Source: Salminus brasiliensis
Lineage: Eukaryota; Chordata; Actinopteri; Characiformes; Bryconidae
Assembly (NCBI RefSeq): GCF_030463535.1
Contig: NC_132878.1
Coordinates: 25,829,925-25,893,924 of the forward strand
Length of the DNA: 64,000 nucleotides
Reading direction: 5' to 3'
The notes below the pieces were generated by a model. That model searched no databases. It was not told the DNA's origin and worked only from the letters and a program-made list of their open reading frames with translations. The translations under genes were made by a program, and so were the position numbers. Shown here piece after piece: positions 52,601 to 64,000 of this stretch (within the stretch, counting starts at the first letter, position 1; each line of letters opens with the position of its first letter).

Positions 52601-53232
52601 AGAACCACCCATTCTTTCACATGTGTGTAAAGGCTAGGTGCTTGATTTTATACACATGTGGTTATGGGACTGAATGAAAAACCCTAAGTCAATGATTACA
52701 ACGTGAGTTTACATTCCCTTAAAGCTCTCTCACTGAAACCCATTACACTAAATGGATCTGAATGAAATGTCAGTTTTATTGTGTTTTTAAGTTTTAAATT
52801 GTAAATTAGTATTTTTAAAATCCATTCATAGCAGAGATATTAGAAAACCAGCAATATTACATACAAAACCCCACTCCGAATAACTGTTTACAACTCAACC
52901 ACTGAATTGTGCAGTAGTTTTATACACTGGAGTTCTCTTTTAGGGTGAGTGTGTGATGATTTAGCCTTGGTGGGAATAAGAAAGATTTTTATATACAGTA
53001 GCGCTGTACCTCCAGTGGGGTGCAAAGAAAAATTCTGCAGTTTACATGATTTACACATTGAATTGACATGATTTTTATCTGATCCATCACTTTAATTGGA
53101 TGGATGGGAAGGAGGGGCAAAGAGAGAGTGAGATAGAGGGATATAAAGAGTGGAAATGAGAGAGGGGAAAAGCAGCTGGTTGGTACTGGTCTGTTTGTTT
53201 CTGGGCAACAGTGCTGAAACTTGGCTGTGTGT

Positions 53233-53271
<39 letters not shown>

Positions 53272-56158
53272 ATCCTCTGTTGTGATGTCATCTTTTCTCA
53301 CCAGATTGGGTATCACACATCTGTTTCAAAAACACCTGTTCACATTTAAACCATGCCACTCATACTGTGTGTGTGTGTCCCAATGATAATACTTGTTATT
53401 CAAAAGTTCTATCTAACACAAGTTGTGTGCGTGTATGTGTGTGTGCATAGGTGTGTGTGAAGCATGAGGCTGTTAAAAATAGTGAATTCAGTTTCCATGC
53501 CTGGCTGTCTGATGACTGGAGTAAACTGGAAAGGGTCTCATGTTTCTGTTTTACTTTCATGTGATTGTATGTGTGTGTGTGTGAGTGTGTCTATAGGAAA
53601 ATCCCACACTCATTCATTCATGCTTAGACTGAGGGTGCTCAGTGGGTATGTTTGAACGTGTAGCCTGGATCAATCACAGAAACTAACACAGTGTGTTAGT
53701 AACTTAGTAAGAACAGTGTGTGTAGACCTCAAAGTGTGTTGTGCTGTTTTAGCACATGTTCAGTATAGAGGTGTAAATTTACATTATGTCAGTACATATT
53801 GTACATATATTAATACATGTAATACACCATGGGCATAATATTGGTACATATAAACAGCTTACACACATACAAACACAAACACATACAAACACACACACAC
53901 ACACATATATATATATACAGGATACAAATCCGTACAAATCCATATAATACATATGGCCTACACTGTTCTTACATATACGTACTCACACACACATGCATTT
54001 CTCTCTCTCTCTCTCTCTCTAAATAGATAGATATACTTGGCATAATTCAAATCTGACATATGAATGGAACCCTAAAATCTTACGCTTGCGTCCTTTATTA
54101 TACCTGGGCTATATGTAAGACGTCCTGACACTGTCTAAAAACAAGTGTGTGTGTGTGTGTGTGTATACACATTTTAAGGGTTCTTGGACGCTAGCAGTAG
54201 TAAAGCCGGAGCTTAGAGGGGCTTCTTTTTATAGGTGCCCTGTAAGCCAGAGGAGCTTCACATACTCTCCTCTCAGCAGCTCCCAAGACAAATGACACCC
54301 GCAAAATCTCCCTCATTGTTGCCTCCTTTTATTACCCAGGCTACCAGTGGCAGGTCGCGCTTTAGTAGAAAAGAGAGATTCAGATATGTCAGATAAGAAG
54401 ACAGAGTGCTCCCATTCTTATTAGTATTTATCAGTATTTTCAAACATTTTTCTTACTGACTATTATTAGACAGCTCTGACCACAGCTCACATCTTCGCAC
54501 AGTCCCGACAATGTGAGGTCTCAGAGTGTACATGCAAATAATGTTTACATAAACAGTAATGCATAATTAATGAGGGAAATAAAAAGGATGTACAGTAATG
54601 GTTAATGTAGCCTACCACAATAAATCACATTACTTTCTTTCCCTTACTCACGTGTACTGAAATACTTCCCTCAAAAACCTCAACTGCAACTGATCTCTTA
54701 AAAAAGAAAACAGCACTTAAAATTGACATGATTTCAATGTTGCGAGTGGCCCCAAATGAATAAACAGCATTTCATTTAACACTCATGTTACTGATTTGCT
54801 CATAGTCAATGTAAGTTCAACACAGGTCTTGTCAACATGCTAACTATTGACATTAGTGAACATAAAGAAACTAACTGTGATGTAACACACTTTATTTATT
54901 CCCAAACACTTGCCACATTTAAATTGTGTACATATAATAAGAAAGACAGACTATCCACTATTATAATTACTGGATTAATTAGATTGATTTAAGTGTTTTC
55001 AATTCTTCTACAATCAGCCTGCCTATTTTACCACTTTCCAAATAAAATAGTTGTTTTCTATATAGGCCACATATTATTTGCTTTTGTTTACCTGAGGTAT
55101 TTTAATTTTTTTAAGACAGCAGATTAAATATTGTCATGCAAAATCTTGCATCTCAATTAGCTGTTTTTCACATGGTGACAATCTGAATCTTCCATTAAAA
55201 GATAAGAAGGGGGTTTCTTGCTCCTGTAAATGTGCCACAACGAAATATATAAAACATTAACACACAAAGTCACCACTTATTGTATTAGTTATTAGTAATT
55301 GGTGTGTATTATATGTTCCTATTAGTGTTTTCAAATCAAATAAACTCTTTCTGCCCAGATTAAAACCTTTTTAAAGATATAATTTCCTCAGGTACTAGGG
55401 ATTTTGCATAGTACCACATATAACAGAGGTGTAACGATTCACGAACAGTGCAATCGAATTTGATATAATATAGTATAGTACAGTGTAATATATAGTTAAG
55501 TGTCTCAATACATTTTACAATCCTGTAAAAAAGGTTGAAAATCTGCCTCATCTTCATCTTGTAATGTTCTTCTTTTCAGTTTATTAGAGCGTTCAGCATT
55601 ATCGCACTACATCCTTTCTAATACTGTTCTAGATTTGAGCTAATACACGCTTAAAAGAAGTCTGGCTGCCCTCCCTGTTTCTAGTCTGAGATAAAGCGGG
55701 AGAGATATTTTCACAGGAGGGTGGGCTTGCCCTCATAGTGGGCTTGTTTAGTTCGTATTATACTTCATGCAGTGTAATCAGTATTCAAATGAGCACGTTT
55801 TGCTCCAGTCTGTGTGGGTACGGGTTTGTGCTCATACTGAATAATACGATACGCTGTGTGTTACATTCCCCCTGTATATATAGTACTGTATTATGGGGAG
55901 GGCTATGCAGCCAATTTTATGTGTGAGTGTGCAAGTATGTTTATATGTGTGCCTGTGTGTGTGTGTGTGTCAATACACTATAAGTATTTCCTAATATTCT
56001 TAAACCTTTCACTCAACAAAAAAACCTAATCAGGTGTGTGTGTGTTTCTTCATGCAAGTGTGATTGAAGCTATGAATGAAAAAAAAACAGCAGTTCAGTT
56101 CCACACTTCGCAGCAATCATCACAAACACCCTCTATTCAGCTTTTACCTCTTTTTCTT

Positions 56159-56202
<44 letters not shown>

Positions 56203-57402
56203 CCCTACAGACAGCATCTCAGACACACGCCTATCCTCTGCTGATTTCCAGCCGCAGCAGCTTGTTTGTTCTTGCACAGTAAAAATCAAGGCTGAGAGAT
56301 TCCAACTGAAATTCAGATTTCTCAAAGAAAATGATCACATCTATAGAGCTGTGTGATTAACGCGCATCACAACATTAAAGATTACGCTGGCCTAGACTGG
56401 CTTTAGGGCCTATTCTATTTAATTTGGGCAGTATCGCAGGATATTCATTCTGCCTAAACATTTCTCTTATGGTGATATAGAACACTAGACAGTGTGAAAG
56501 GCAGTAATAAGATACAGACTCCGGCACGGATACCCAGTTGTACACACACAGTACATGCGCACATCTTGTAAATCATTTTTCAATCATCAAACTACAGTAC
56601 ATTTCATATTTCTGATATGATTATTTTTACATTTATGCTATTAAAACACAAGATGCCTACAATTTAAATTCCAGCCTATAAATTTGCTGTAATTTATGTA
56701 AAAATAAAAAAAGGACCTCCGGATCCTTCACTACATAAAAAAACATCTGGTGCTATAAAATCTTACAGCATAGCTCTGTCTATTTGAAAATCAAAATAAA
56801 AGAATGTTGTTCATGTAAATGAAGTGAGTAGGGTAGTGATTTGAGAGAGTAGTGATTTGTCCTGCTGTAAAGAGATGGACTATGACATCTGATTTCTAGA
56901 TTCAACACCAGCAAGCTACTTGTGTGTGTGTGTGTGTGTGTGCTTGATTTAAATGTGGATTGAAACATTTGTGTAACATAATTTTTAACAACAAGTGCGA
57001 CTTCTAACAAATAATAAATCTAATGTTTTGTTCACTTGCATGAAGCAAGTGCTTTGATAAACACCTTAAAAATATTTGTGGGTATGTGTTAAGTGTATTT
57101 ATTTCACAGTATTTTGGTTATAAATACCTTGAAAATACATGTGCCTTGAATTTGCTTAATTCAGTCAGCTGCACATGAATGAAGTGATTTACACCAGGGC
57201 AATTATTGCTACAAATCGTGAACTAAAAGAGATACTAATTATGCTGATGTGAAATGTTTGCTTTGTGTGCAACATACTGACACAGACAAATCAGGAAAAT
57301 TCAATGCAACACTGCAGCTTAAACCAAAACAAAGACAGCAATACAAGTGTTTATGGGTACGGTAGGAATGCTGAAAAAAACATGATTCATGATTTTAATG
57401 TG

Positions 57403-57454
<52 letters not shown>

Positions 57455-59737
57455 CATTCCAGAAGTGGGAGTACATTTCACACCTCCCAGATAACCAAAA
57501 AACACTCTTTATTGAATCAATAAAAATACTAATTAAATTAATTTGTCCTTATTATGAATGCTTGATGTACATTTTAGGCACAGTTTATACACAAAATATT
57601 AACTAAATGACTCCCAGCCCCATTATTGACTGTCTTTGCCTTCTGATTTATTTAAATGGAATTTTACATGAAAAACGTCAGATTTTTTGTGTTTACTCTA
57701 TTAACAGTTATGAAGTTATATTCTGTAGAATATATATTATTTCAGTAATTACAATATATATATTTTTATTGTCTGCCCCAATGTTCAGGTCAACTCTGCT
57801 ACATTATCAGCCTTAAAACTGCATAAAAAATCAAAAAAGTTTTAATACAATGTCACTTCTTCTGGTGGAAGGCAGTGAGATATGGCACACTTCTTCTCTC
57901 ATTACTATTAAATATATAATATAGAAAATGTTGAGTGAATCTCTCATTCAGTTTTCAATAAACGCTAATGTGTTAAAAATACAATATTTCGTTTTAATCG
58001 TTTGGACTCTAGTTTGAGGTCAGCACATGGAGTTAGTGAGATGTTGAATAAGTGCTTCAGTTAAAAACAGTAACCAGCAGGAATGTTTGTGTAAATGTAG
58101 GCAAACTGCAGAATTGCTGCGATAAATATATTATTATGACTTACATCCAGTTATGAAGTGCCACATGTGAAAATTATAGAGCCTTACCCTATATACGCTA
58201 TCATTTTCCCTGACGGAAATATATTTACCATATATATCATTACCAGCTGGGCTCGAGTCTAATATCACTGTATCAGTTAGAATGAGAACTGTTCTGCACA
58301 GTCAGCATCAACACTGTTCGCATCCAGTGCTTCTTCACCTTCATTTGGTTGGAAACATTTTCTATAAGACAGCAGAGCTCATTTACAGAAGACTCTGTTT
58401 CATCTGCATGAACCTCAGCATTTTTTTTTTTACCAGACTGAAAACCGACGTGCTAACTTTCAAAGCAGTGTTCAGAGTGTGAGTGTGCATACTGAATTTG
58501 TAAAGCCTATCGTTTAGAGTGACTATACAAAGAGAGTGGTTAAACAAGGTAAAGCAATAAAAAAATCATGTGACATAAAAGACAATGAAAGAATAAAAAG
58601 CAATTAATGGCGTAATATACAATATTACGTGGATTTTCAACAATATCAGTCCCAGACAAATTGTAATCTAGGAAGAAAGCGTGATATTGTCCTCTCCACT
58701 TGTAACCATCTGTAATCAGTGTGAGTGTGTGTCGCATTTAAACAGGTCTGACAGAGTTAATAGATGATTACCTGATGTGTATAATGTGGTGAACATTCGT
58801 TGAGCTTTTCAAAAGCAGAAACCCATTTTCTGATCAGTGCAGAGCTGAGCGTATGTGACACTGCCGTAAAAGCGGACTGGAGGACACAGAGAAACACTCT
58901 AACAATCACAGAGGGGTCTGTAAGCAGGGCCGTACTGAGACGCACTTCTATTATAACAAATCCTATGTTATTTGTGAATAATACTTTAGAAGATGAAGTT
59001 TGGGAAGAGGTTCAAAATCCAATTTGCTTCAGTTGCTCTGCATGGCATTTTTTTCTTCTTTTTTTAATAAAGCAGCCTTACGGAAATGTACGTAACTATT
59101 TTTTTAGTTCTGCTGAAATATGGCCTGCAACCCACTTTTCACTTTCATCTACAGCCGGAGACCTGCACACTGTCCAAGCCTTTAAATGACTGGGGATTTA
59201 TAAAGCTGTCCTTTCATTTGTGTTCTGTGAACCGGCTAAAAAAAAAAGGCTTTTGTTTTTTTTGAGTGTAGAAAAGTGATCAGAGAGCTTGATTGTGTTT
59301 TCTTTATTGGAACTGATTGGTTTAAAGCAATGTCATTTAGTGGTTTGAGTTTCTGACCTTTGGATATGATTTGATAGCGATTACTTATGGAATTATTTGG
59401 AACATCACAAAATTGTATATTATACACAGTTCAATTTAGTTCAGTTCAGGACTTTTATAGCATTTCTGCTGGTCTATTATCAATGAAAGTTTCAGACAAT
59501 GTAAAGAGCAGCTGGTGTTACAACAGTGTTTGTAATGACCGCGTAAATTTACACTGGTTTGGTCTTTCAGTAACGGCACACGTATAATCTTACCTGGGTA
59601 GAAGTCTTTAGATTTGGACAGTTTAATGGTGGCGCCGGTCTCTTTCTGTAGCTGGACGATGGTCTGTCCTCCCTTACCGATAATCGAACCGGCCGCATAG
59701 CTGGGGATCAGCACCTTCAGGAAGTACTCACCCTCTT
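46608..59737 (-). CDS. nova2: NOVA-type neuronal splicing regulator (3 of 4 coding exons, 5' end outside window)
   Basis: Coding exons: 59737-59594, 51231-51065 and 47627-46608. Phases match throughout; the first of these starts in phase 1, so an upstream start exon must lie beyond 64000. KH1 spans exons one and two ([21 protein letters not shown], then [19 protein letters not shown]). KH2 ([15 protein letters not shown]) opens the large exon, an Ala-rich linker follows, and KH3 ([16 protein letters not shown]) precedes the C-terminus ATNPQKVG. All three GxxG loops (GKGG) are intact. NOVA proteins bind YCAY clusters in pre-mRNA and control neuronal alternative splicing in the nucleus. EEGEYF, AKLIVPN directly after VKQ, and the [18 protein letters not shown] linker favour NOVA2; [16 protein letters not shown] and [12 protein letters not shown] resemble NOVA1. 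nova2 is therefore preferred, not certain. Confidence 0.92.
48430..48755 (-). mobile_element. tRNA-derived SINE in nova2 intron
   Basis: On the minus strand: GTGGCCTAATGGTTAGAGAA (box A), CAGTTCGAATCC (box B), GCCCTTCAGCAAGGCACC, GGCTGCCCACTGCTCC and a tail ending TACTTGCACGTTACCTTGG. Same superfamily as 8832-9100. Confidence 0.8.
48803..49022 (+). mobile_element. tRNA-derived SINE with LINE-like tail, nova2 intron
   Basis: GGTGTGGCGCAACAGATAAC head, GGGGTTTGATTCCC box B, GGGCAAGACTCCTAACACTA, tail CACTCTGGATAAGAGCGTCA. Same family as 12915-13145, opposite orientation. Confidence 0.8.
49618..49694. repeat. (GA)n microsatellite preceded by (TG)n
   Basis: 77 bp of GA with one interruption, after a TG run at 49602-49617. 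It lies in the nova2 intron; on the transcript it is a CU-rich tract followed by CA repeats. Confidence 0.9.
50080..50465 (+). mobile_element. Tc1-type transposase 5' fragment
   Basis: GCTGGTTCAAGTTATTCTAG, AACTGCTGATCTCCTGGGAT, CAACAGTCTCTAGGGTTTAC, CAGCCAAGAACAGAAAGCTG: the conserved order of the start of a very common fish Tc1-like element. The frame is broken by stops and the 3' half is missing. Confidence 0.65.
50478..50790. mobile_element. Possible AT-rich MITE
   Basis: Starts AGCTAGGGCTGGAAAATATC and contains AATATCGCAATATATAAC near the right, resembling the GGGCTGGGCRATAT class. The right terminal repeat is not clear. Confidence 0.35.
50896..50950 (-). pseudogene. Duplicated 3' end of the preceding nova2 exon (intronic copy)
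   Basis: About 55 nt that are nearly identical to the 3' end of the nova2 exon at 51231-51065, placed 169 bp downstream in the intron. Minus-strand translation gives [18 protein letters not shown] beside the genuine [18 protein letters not shown]. It ends in CAG|GTCT, so the donor-like site is kept. The AG just upstream would not keep the phase from exon 51231-51065, so I read it as a non-coding remnant rather than a cassette exon. Confidence 0.75.
50970..51012 (-). pseudogene. Second, more diverged copy of the nova2 exon end
   Basis: Between the genuine exon end and the copy at 50896-50950. Minus-strand translation gives [10 protein letters not shown] followed by TGA at the position of the last codon (Gln), aligned to [11 protein letters not shown]; the following GTCA matches the true donor. 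Divergence is much greater than for the other copy. Confidence 0.5.
51690..52440 (-). mobile_element. Tc1/mariner transposase relic in nova2 intron
   Basis: Minus-strand translation at 52115-51897 reads [20 protein letters not shown] and then [16 protein letters not shown], the second Asp and Glu blocks of a DDE (DD34E) transposase. Other parts lie in different frames on the same strand, so frameshifts have inactivated it. Confidence 0.85.
53226..53264. repeat. (TG)n microsatellite
   Basis: TG repeat with one GAG interruption, nova2 intron. Confidence 0.9.
56160..56198. repeat. (CA)n microsatellite
   Basis: Uninterrupted CA run of 39 bp, nova2 intron. Confidence 0.95.
57405..57451. repeat. 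(AT)n microsatellite
   Basis: Uninterrupted AT run of 47 bp, nova2 intron. Confidence 0.95.
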
Positions 59738-60362
59738 CTACAATCACACACAGAGAGACACACACACAGAGACACACATGATTAAAGATCAAATCGGTCT
59801 TCGTTTCTACATTACATTTACTTGAACTCACTACTGGCTTCAACATGCTGTCACATCATAAAACATCAGTGGGATTTAAGCACATTCCTGCTCAGTCGTA
59901 ATTTACCATGTTCGAAAAGAAACCAATGAGGAAAGATCTGTTTCTCTTCAATATCAGAACACTTTGGAATGTAGTGTTTGGAACAGGCAGAGGGAATCTG
60001 TAAATCATCAGAGACTCCCTGCGCCCTGAGGAATTCACCTTTTATTTCCCTACGTATTTGAGTTATGGTTGTCATGTTTCGACGCATTCAACATATGTGA
60101 CAATTATTTACGTGCATTTACATGATTACGAAATGACTTACATAGTTAGACACAATGAAGCACACTCCCATTTGCTTGACAGTTTTTTGCGACAGGTGCA
60201 ATAATCGCACACAGCGAAAAATGTGAAAATCCAGAAGCCAGTCCCCTGGTTATGTCTGACTGAATCGTTCCTGGGTTAACATTTTAATGACCAAAATACT
60301 GAGGTAACTGCTGTGGAATTTTTCATCATTAATCACAGCATGCCCAAAAAATGCAGTGTTTT

Positions 60363-60600
60363 ATAGTGGCATGCAAAGGTTTGGACACTTCTGTTACTGT
60401 GAATAGTTAAGTGGGTAGAAGACAAACTAGACATTTATCCTCTTAATTACATGTGGACAAAATAAAAAAGGCACAGAACGAAAGAGAAAACTTTCTGTTC
60501 AACATTTTGAGGGAAACTACTGTAATATTTTAGAGAGAAAAGAGGAAAGACGTATGCAAAAGTTTGGGCACCCCAAGAGACTTCAGCTCTCAGATAACTG
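60363..60600 (+). mobile_element. Tc1-type MITE pieces, two ends in the same orientation
   Basis: GCATGCAAAGGTTTGGACAC at about 60369 and GTATGCAAAAGTTTGGGCAC at about 60552 are direct, not inverted, copies of one terminal motif, so two insertions abut here. Confidence 0.45.
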
Positions 60601-63054
60601 TTACAAAGGTCTCAGACCTTAATTAGCTTGTAAGGACTGTGGCTTGTTCACAGTCACTCTGACTTTTCAAACCTTGTTCCAACAATATGCAGCTATAGGC
60701 CCCTCTAATCAGATGCACGACACGTTTTCAGTTTACAAGATCTTTTTTTTTTTTTTTTTTTTTTAGAAAGAACTGCTAATAGGATTGCTAGAAAGACGAA
60801 GCAAAACCCCTGTCTGCACTCAGAAAGATTTAGGAGACTCTGGAGAGGTCTGTTCTACTGTGCAGTGACACCTACACAAATATGACCTTCATGGAAGAGT
60901 TATCAGAAGAAAACCTTTCCTGCGTCCTTACCACAGAATTCAGTGTCAGAGGTAAAATATAACTTTTTGGTCACAGTCAGTAAAGGTATGTTCTGAGCAG
61001 GAGGGGGATTCTCCCTCAGAGTTCTCTGCTGGAAGCAAAATGAATAACGTTAAATATATATACTCCTATGAACAGCATATTCATCCCTCAAAAAGTCTGA
61101 CCATTTCTTGTCAAAACATTCACAAAAACTTTCCTTTTTGAGCACTTTCCTGCTCAATTTCTCAGCTTGTTTCACTAAACTAACTTCAACCTAATATAAG
61201 ACAGGGCGTTTCAAGACATACACACCATGTGGGGTCCAAGAAGGGTTCACGTTTAAGACATCTGACATCTGACTTCACAAACATGTCCATTCGAACAGCA
61301 CCAGCTGTTTTAAAATGCCAGCGCCCCTCAGTAGAAACAAATTAATACGAAATAAAAAAGGAAAAAGCCCTCGCTTTTACTCACACTGAGCATGGTGTAA
61401 AATTAATAATGTGAGGCCATGTATCAGAATAATAATGAAACACTTTCTTCTGTGCTATAATTCATAACAGCGTGACATGTCGGGGGGCATGGCACAACCC
61501 CATCGATGTTCAGAAGGGAATTCAGTGTTTGTGACTGTATGCAGCGATTCGGTAACACTGTAGTAATGTTATGTAACAGTCCACGGGCCTGATGTAGTTT
61601 ATAGCTCTCCACAGGCCACGCAGGCTTCAAACTCACTACGCACCTACAGTGCATTACATCATCTACGCTCCAACGACAAGAGTGAACCCCACTTCCAGCA
61701 CACTTTCTCAAGAGCAGATTGAGTCTAGAGAACAAAACTGAAGCCTCTGACATTCAGTTACAAACCTCTACACTTATCATTAGCACTAGTTTTTGTTTTA
61801 GACTCAGCATTGTTGTGTCTATTGTAACTGTTATGGGTTCATTTAGGCTTTAAATCTGCCTAGCCCCTATTACCCTCCTTCATTATTAGCCTTAATTCAC
61901 TGTTTCTCAGTCGTAGCCCAAACTAAGTGTTAACTAATTATACAATTTGAGCCATTCATACTTTAATTATGACTTTTTTCTTATGAATTTGATGAAAAAT
62001 ATTTGTCTTCTTCTGGGACACCTTTACATTTGTGCCATATTTTTTATCACACAGTACAAATGGTTTGGCAGTTTAACCTAAAAACCTAAAAATCAACAAT
62101 TTAATCTTCTAGTCTTAACACATTAAATAAAACCAAGCAATTCAAAATATCTTACATGAACAAAAACTGAATTTGTTTTCTATTTTAGTACTGGCCAATT
62201 ACAAGCAACCAACAAGCAGTTATTTTCCATGGTTTTGAATTTGGTAATCTGTGTTGCATTTGCCTGTTACTTTAGATGTTTTTTATTTGCTCTGGAATAT
62301 GCTCTGGAAAATGTGGAATATGGAATGAACAGACCTTATTTAACTCTCAGGGGTCTAAGGACATTTTGTTATCATTTCTCCACGCTAGCCGGTATCTGGA
62401 GTTAAACTGTTCAGGCATTTGCTGGAATCCACACTGAACTGAAAACTGAAACCAGCATGGATGTTGAGCAGGAGAGACGGACGCCAAGTAGGCAAAGTTT
62501 TTCAAAGGCACAGAAAATATGATAACTCACACGAAGCAAGGAGACTGGATAGGGCTGAATTTATATGGATGGATTATATGCAAGTTCCCATCTACACTGT
62601 GAAAAAAGATGTGGATTCAAACGAATGCTTGAACAGTTCAGAAAGTATTTCATGTTCACAGAGTGAAACTGAAAATTGAAATAACAGTTAGTTCTTTTTT
62701 GTTGCTTGAAGAGCAGATAACACTTTATTAACTAAAGGCTACGTCCCACTATTGTTTCTGTTCATGTTAAAATTTGTTAATTTCATTGGTTTTATTCTTT
62801 GTCGTGGCATCACAACCCATTTCGAGAATATAGGAATTTCAGTAGTATTGGTACCAACTTCCAATTTACAGTATCGTGACATCCCTGTTGGGAACTACTA
62901 TGAATCTACAGTATGTAGTTTAGATAGTGAGAGTCTGAAGTGTGGACACACATACAGACCCTCAGAGTTTAAAAAGCTAGAGGAGAACCACCACAACCAA
63001 TGTAGATGTAGTAGCACATTCTTTGTTGTACTTATTGCTCTCTTACACACATCC

Positions 63055-63055
<1 letters not shown>

Positions 63056-63086
<31 letters not shown>
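63056..63086. repeat. (CT)n microsatellite
   Basis: About 31 bp of CT. Confidence 0.9.
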
Positions 63087-63576
63087 TCCCCTTCCCTCGC
63101 TCTCTGCTGAGCTCCTGATGATTCTTGCACTGTCCCACTTTTATTTTCTCTTGCAGAAGAGAGTGACCTGCTTTGGGCTGGCAGAAGGCTAAATTTATCC
63201 ACACCATCACAGCAGCGCTGCGTCCTCACACTCACATACATACACACACACACACACATACCCCTCGGCCTCGGACACAGACGCCTAGTGGAAATGCACC
63301 TGACACACAGACACACACACACATTGGACAAAAAGTGGTACTGGATCTGGTAGAACAACTGGTTGGAGATTGGCACGGCAAGTGCTACACATTCTGGTTT
63401 AACCCTAAAGTTGCACTTCTGATGTTTTTCAGCTTTGTTTTCAATGGCAACAATTAACAAAAATCTAACAGATGGTTTTTTCCTTAGACTGAAAAAGTAC
63501 AGGCTTCTCAGTCCCCTGGACTGGAAGTAAGTTAGGGGCAGGGAGTTAAGGGACAGTGCTTTCTCCTCCCGCAACA

Positions 63577-63710
63577 TTTACGGCTGAGGTGCCCTTGAGC
63601 AAGGCACATAACCCCTAGTTGCTCCCCAGGCACTGAGGTGGCTGCCCACCGCTCTGGGTGTGTGTTCTCATCGCCCTAATCACTAGTGTGTGTCCCAATG
63701 TGCAGCTATG
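63577..63710 (+). mobile_element. 5'-truncated SINE
   Basis: GTGCCCTTGAGCAAGGCACA, GTTGCTCCCCAGGCACTGAG, GGTGGCTGCCCACCGCTCTG: the core of the SINE at 8832-9100 without its tRNA head. Confidence 0.7.
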
Positions 63711-64000
63711 CAATGGCAATGTGTTTAGCAATTTCTAAATTCAACCCTTTGGATGTTTAAATTGATCTTTTCTGGTCAAAAGATTAATATACAAGGAAGA
63801 CCTCTAATAACCCCTTTTCAGTACTATATATTTCAGAGTCTTTTTTCCTGGAAGGCACTAAACTGTCTCTGGGGTGGTGCCTTCCAGGACACATCTTCAG
63901 TATCTTCAGTAGGGGAACATAGCTGTACCCTACTTTTTGCAGCTGTATTTTTTAAGTAGCATTTAAGTAGCCACTATTCACTCTGTCTGGTTCCAAACTT

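Larger units (their letters stand above)
52441..59593 (-). other. nova2: nova2 intron between exons 59737-59594 and 51231-51065
   Basis: No further coding exon recognised. It holds TG repeats (53226-53264, 54145-54165, 56921-56942), a CT run (54000-54019), CA at 56160-56198 and AT at 57405-57451. Otherwise it is AT-rich unique sequence. Confidence 0.5.
59738..64000 (-). other. nova2: nova2 first intron (partial)
   Basis: The exon at 59737 begins in phase 1, so this is intron. No segment encoding the NOVA start exon (SRKRPLE-type nuclear localisation motif) was seen on the minus strand. Contents: MITE pieces near 60.4-60.9 kb, a T run at 60743-60764, a CT run at 63056-63086 and a truncated SINE at 63577-63710. 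Confidence 0.5.

Noticed and set aside
60363-60600. Single MITE with terminal inverted repeats
   Set aside because: The two similar ends are in direct orientation, so I report two abutting pieces instead.
62461-63192. 72- and 146-codon plus-strand open frames
   Set aside because: No recognisable domain, no splice context, and the second frame runs into a CT microsatellite.

Overview
The window is ray-finned (teleost) fish nuclear DNA. Its genes have small exons with vertebrate GT-AG introns, AC/GT, AT, GA and CT microsatellites are dense, and tRNA-derived SINEs, Tc1/mariner relics and MITEs are scattered throughout. The species cannot be read from the sequence. No bacterial operon, CRISPR array, phage or viral gene was seen.

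Four protein-coding genes lie head to tail, all on the minus strand. In window order they are: (1) a Myb/SANT-like DNA-binding protein (CDS 10606-12330, 5'UTR exon near 14.73-14.9 kb); (2) capns1, the calpain small regulatory subunit (CDS 15574-22261 in ten coding exons, 5'UTR exon near 24.52 kb); (3) alkbh6, an AlkB-family 2-oxoglutarate/Fe(II) dioxygenase (CDS 27424-31201 in six exons); (4) the last three coding exons of a neuronal NOVA splicing factor, best matching nova2 (46608-59737). The first NOVA exon lies beyond the right edge. In human, CAPNS1 and ALKBH6 are neighbours on 19q13.12 and NOVA2 is on 19q13.32, so the block looks like part of a conserved chromosome-19-type linkage group.

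Region by region: 1-10.6 kb is repeat-rich intergenic DNA (a 20-22 bp minisatellite, a LINE fragment, a Tc1 relic, two arrays of a 42 bp AATAAA-containing minisatellite, and two nested repeat insertions). 10.6-15 kb holds the Myb/SANT gene and its promoter. 15.2-24.7 kb is capns1. 24.7-27.4 kb is intergenic DNA plus the alkbh6 3'UTR. 27.4-31.4 kb is alkbh6. 31.4-46.6 kb holds an AT tract, a third array of the 42 bp minisatellite, several SINEs, two degenerate repeat fields and the presumed long nova2 3'UTR. 46.6-64 kb is nova2 with large repeat-bearing introns.

The genes do not form a pathway: they are a transcription-factor-like protein, a Ca2+-protease subunit, an oxidative demethylase-family enzyme and an RNA-binding splicing regulator. 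The most notable observations are a tandem multiplication of the 3' end of a nova2 coding exon inside the following intron, a GC-AG intron in the Myb/SANT gene, a minisatellite that appears to derive from the end of a Tc1-type transposon, and TAGC/GCTAGC-rich motifs at all three promoters.
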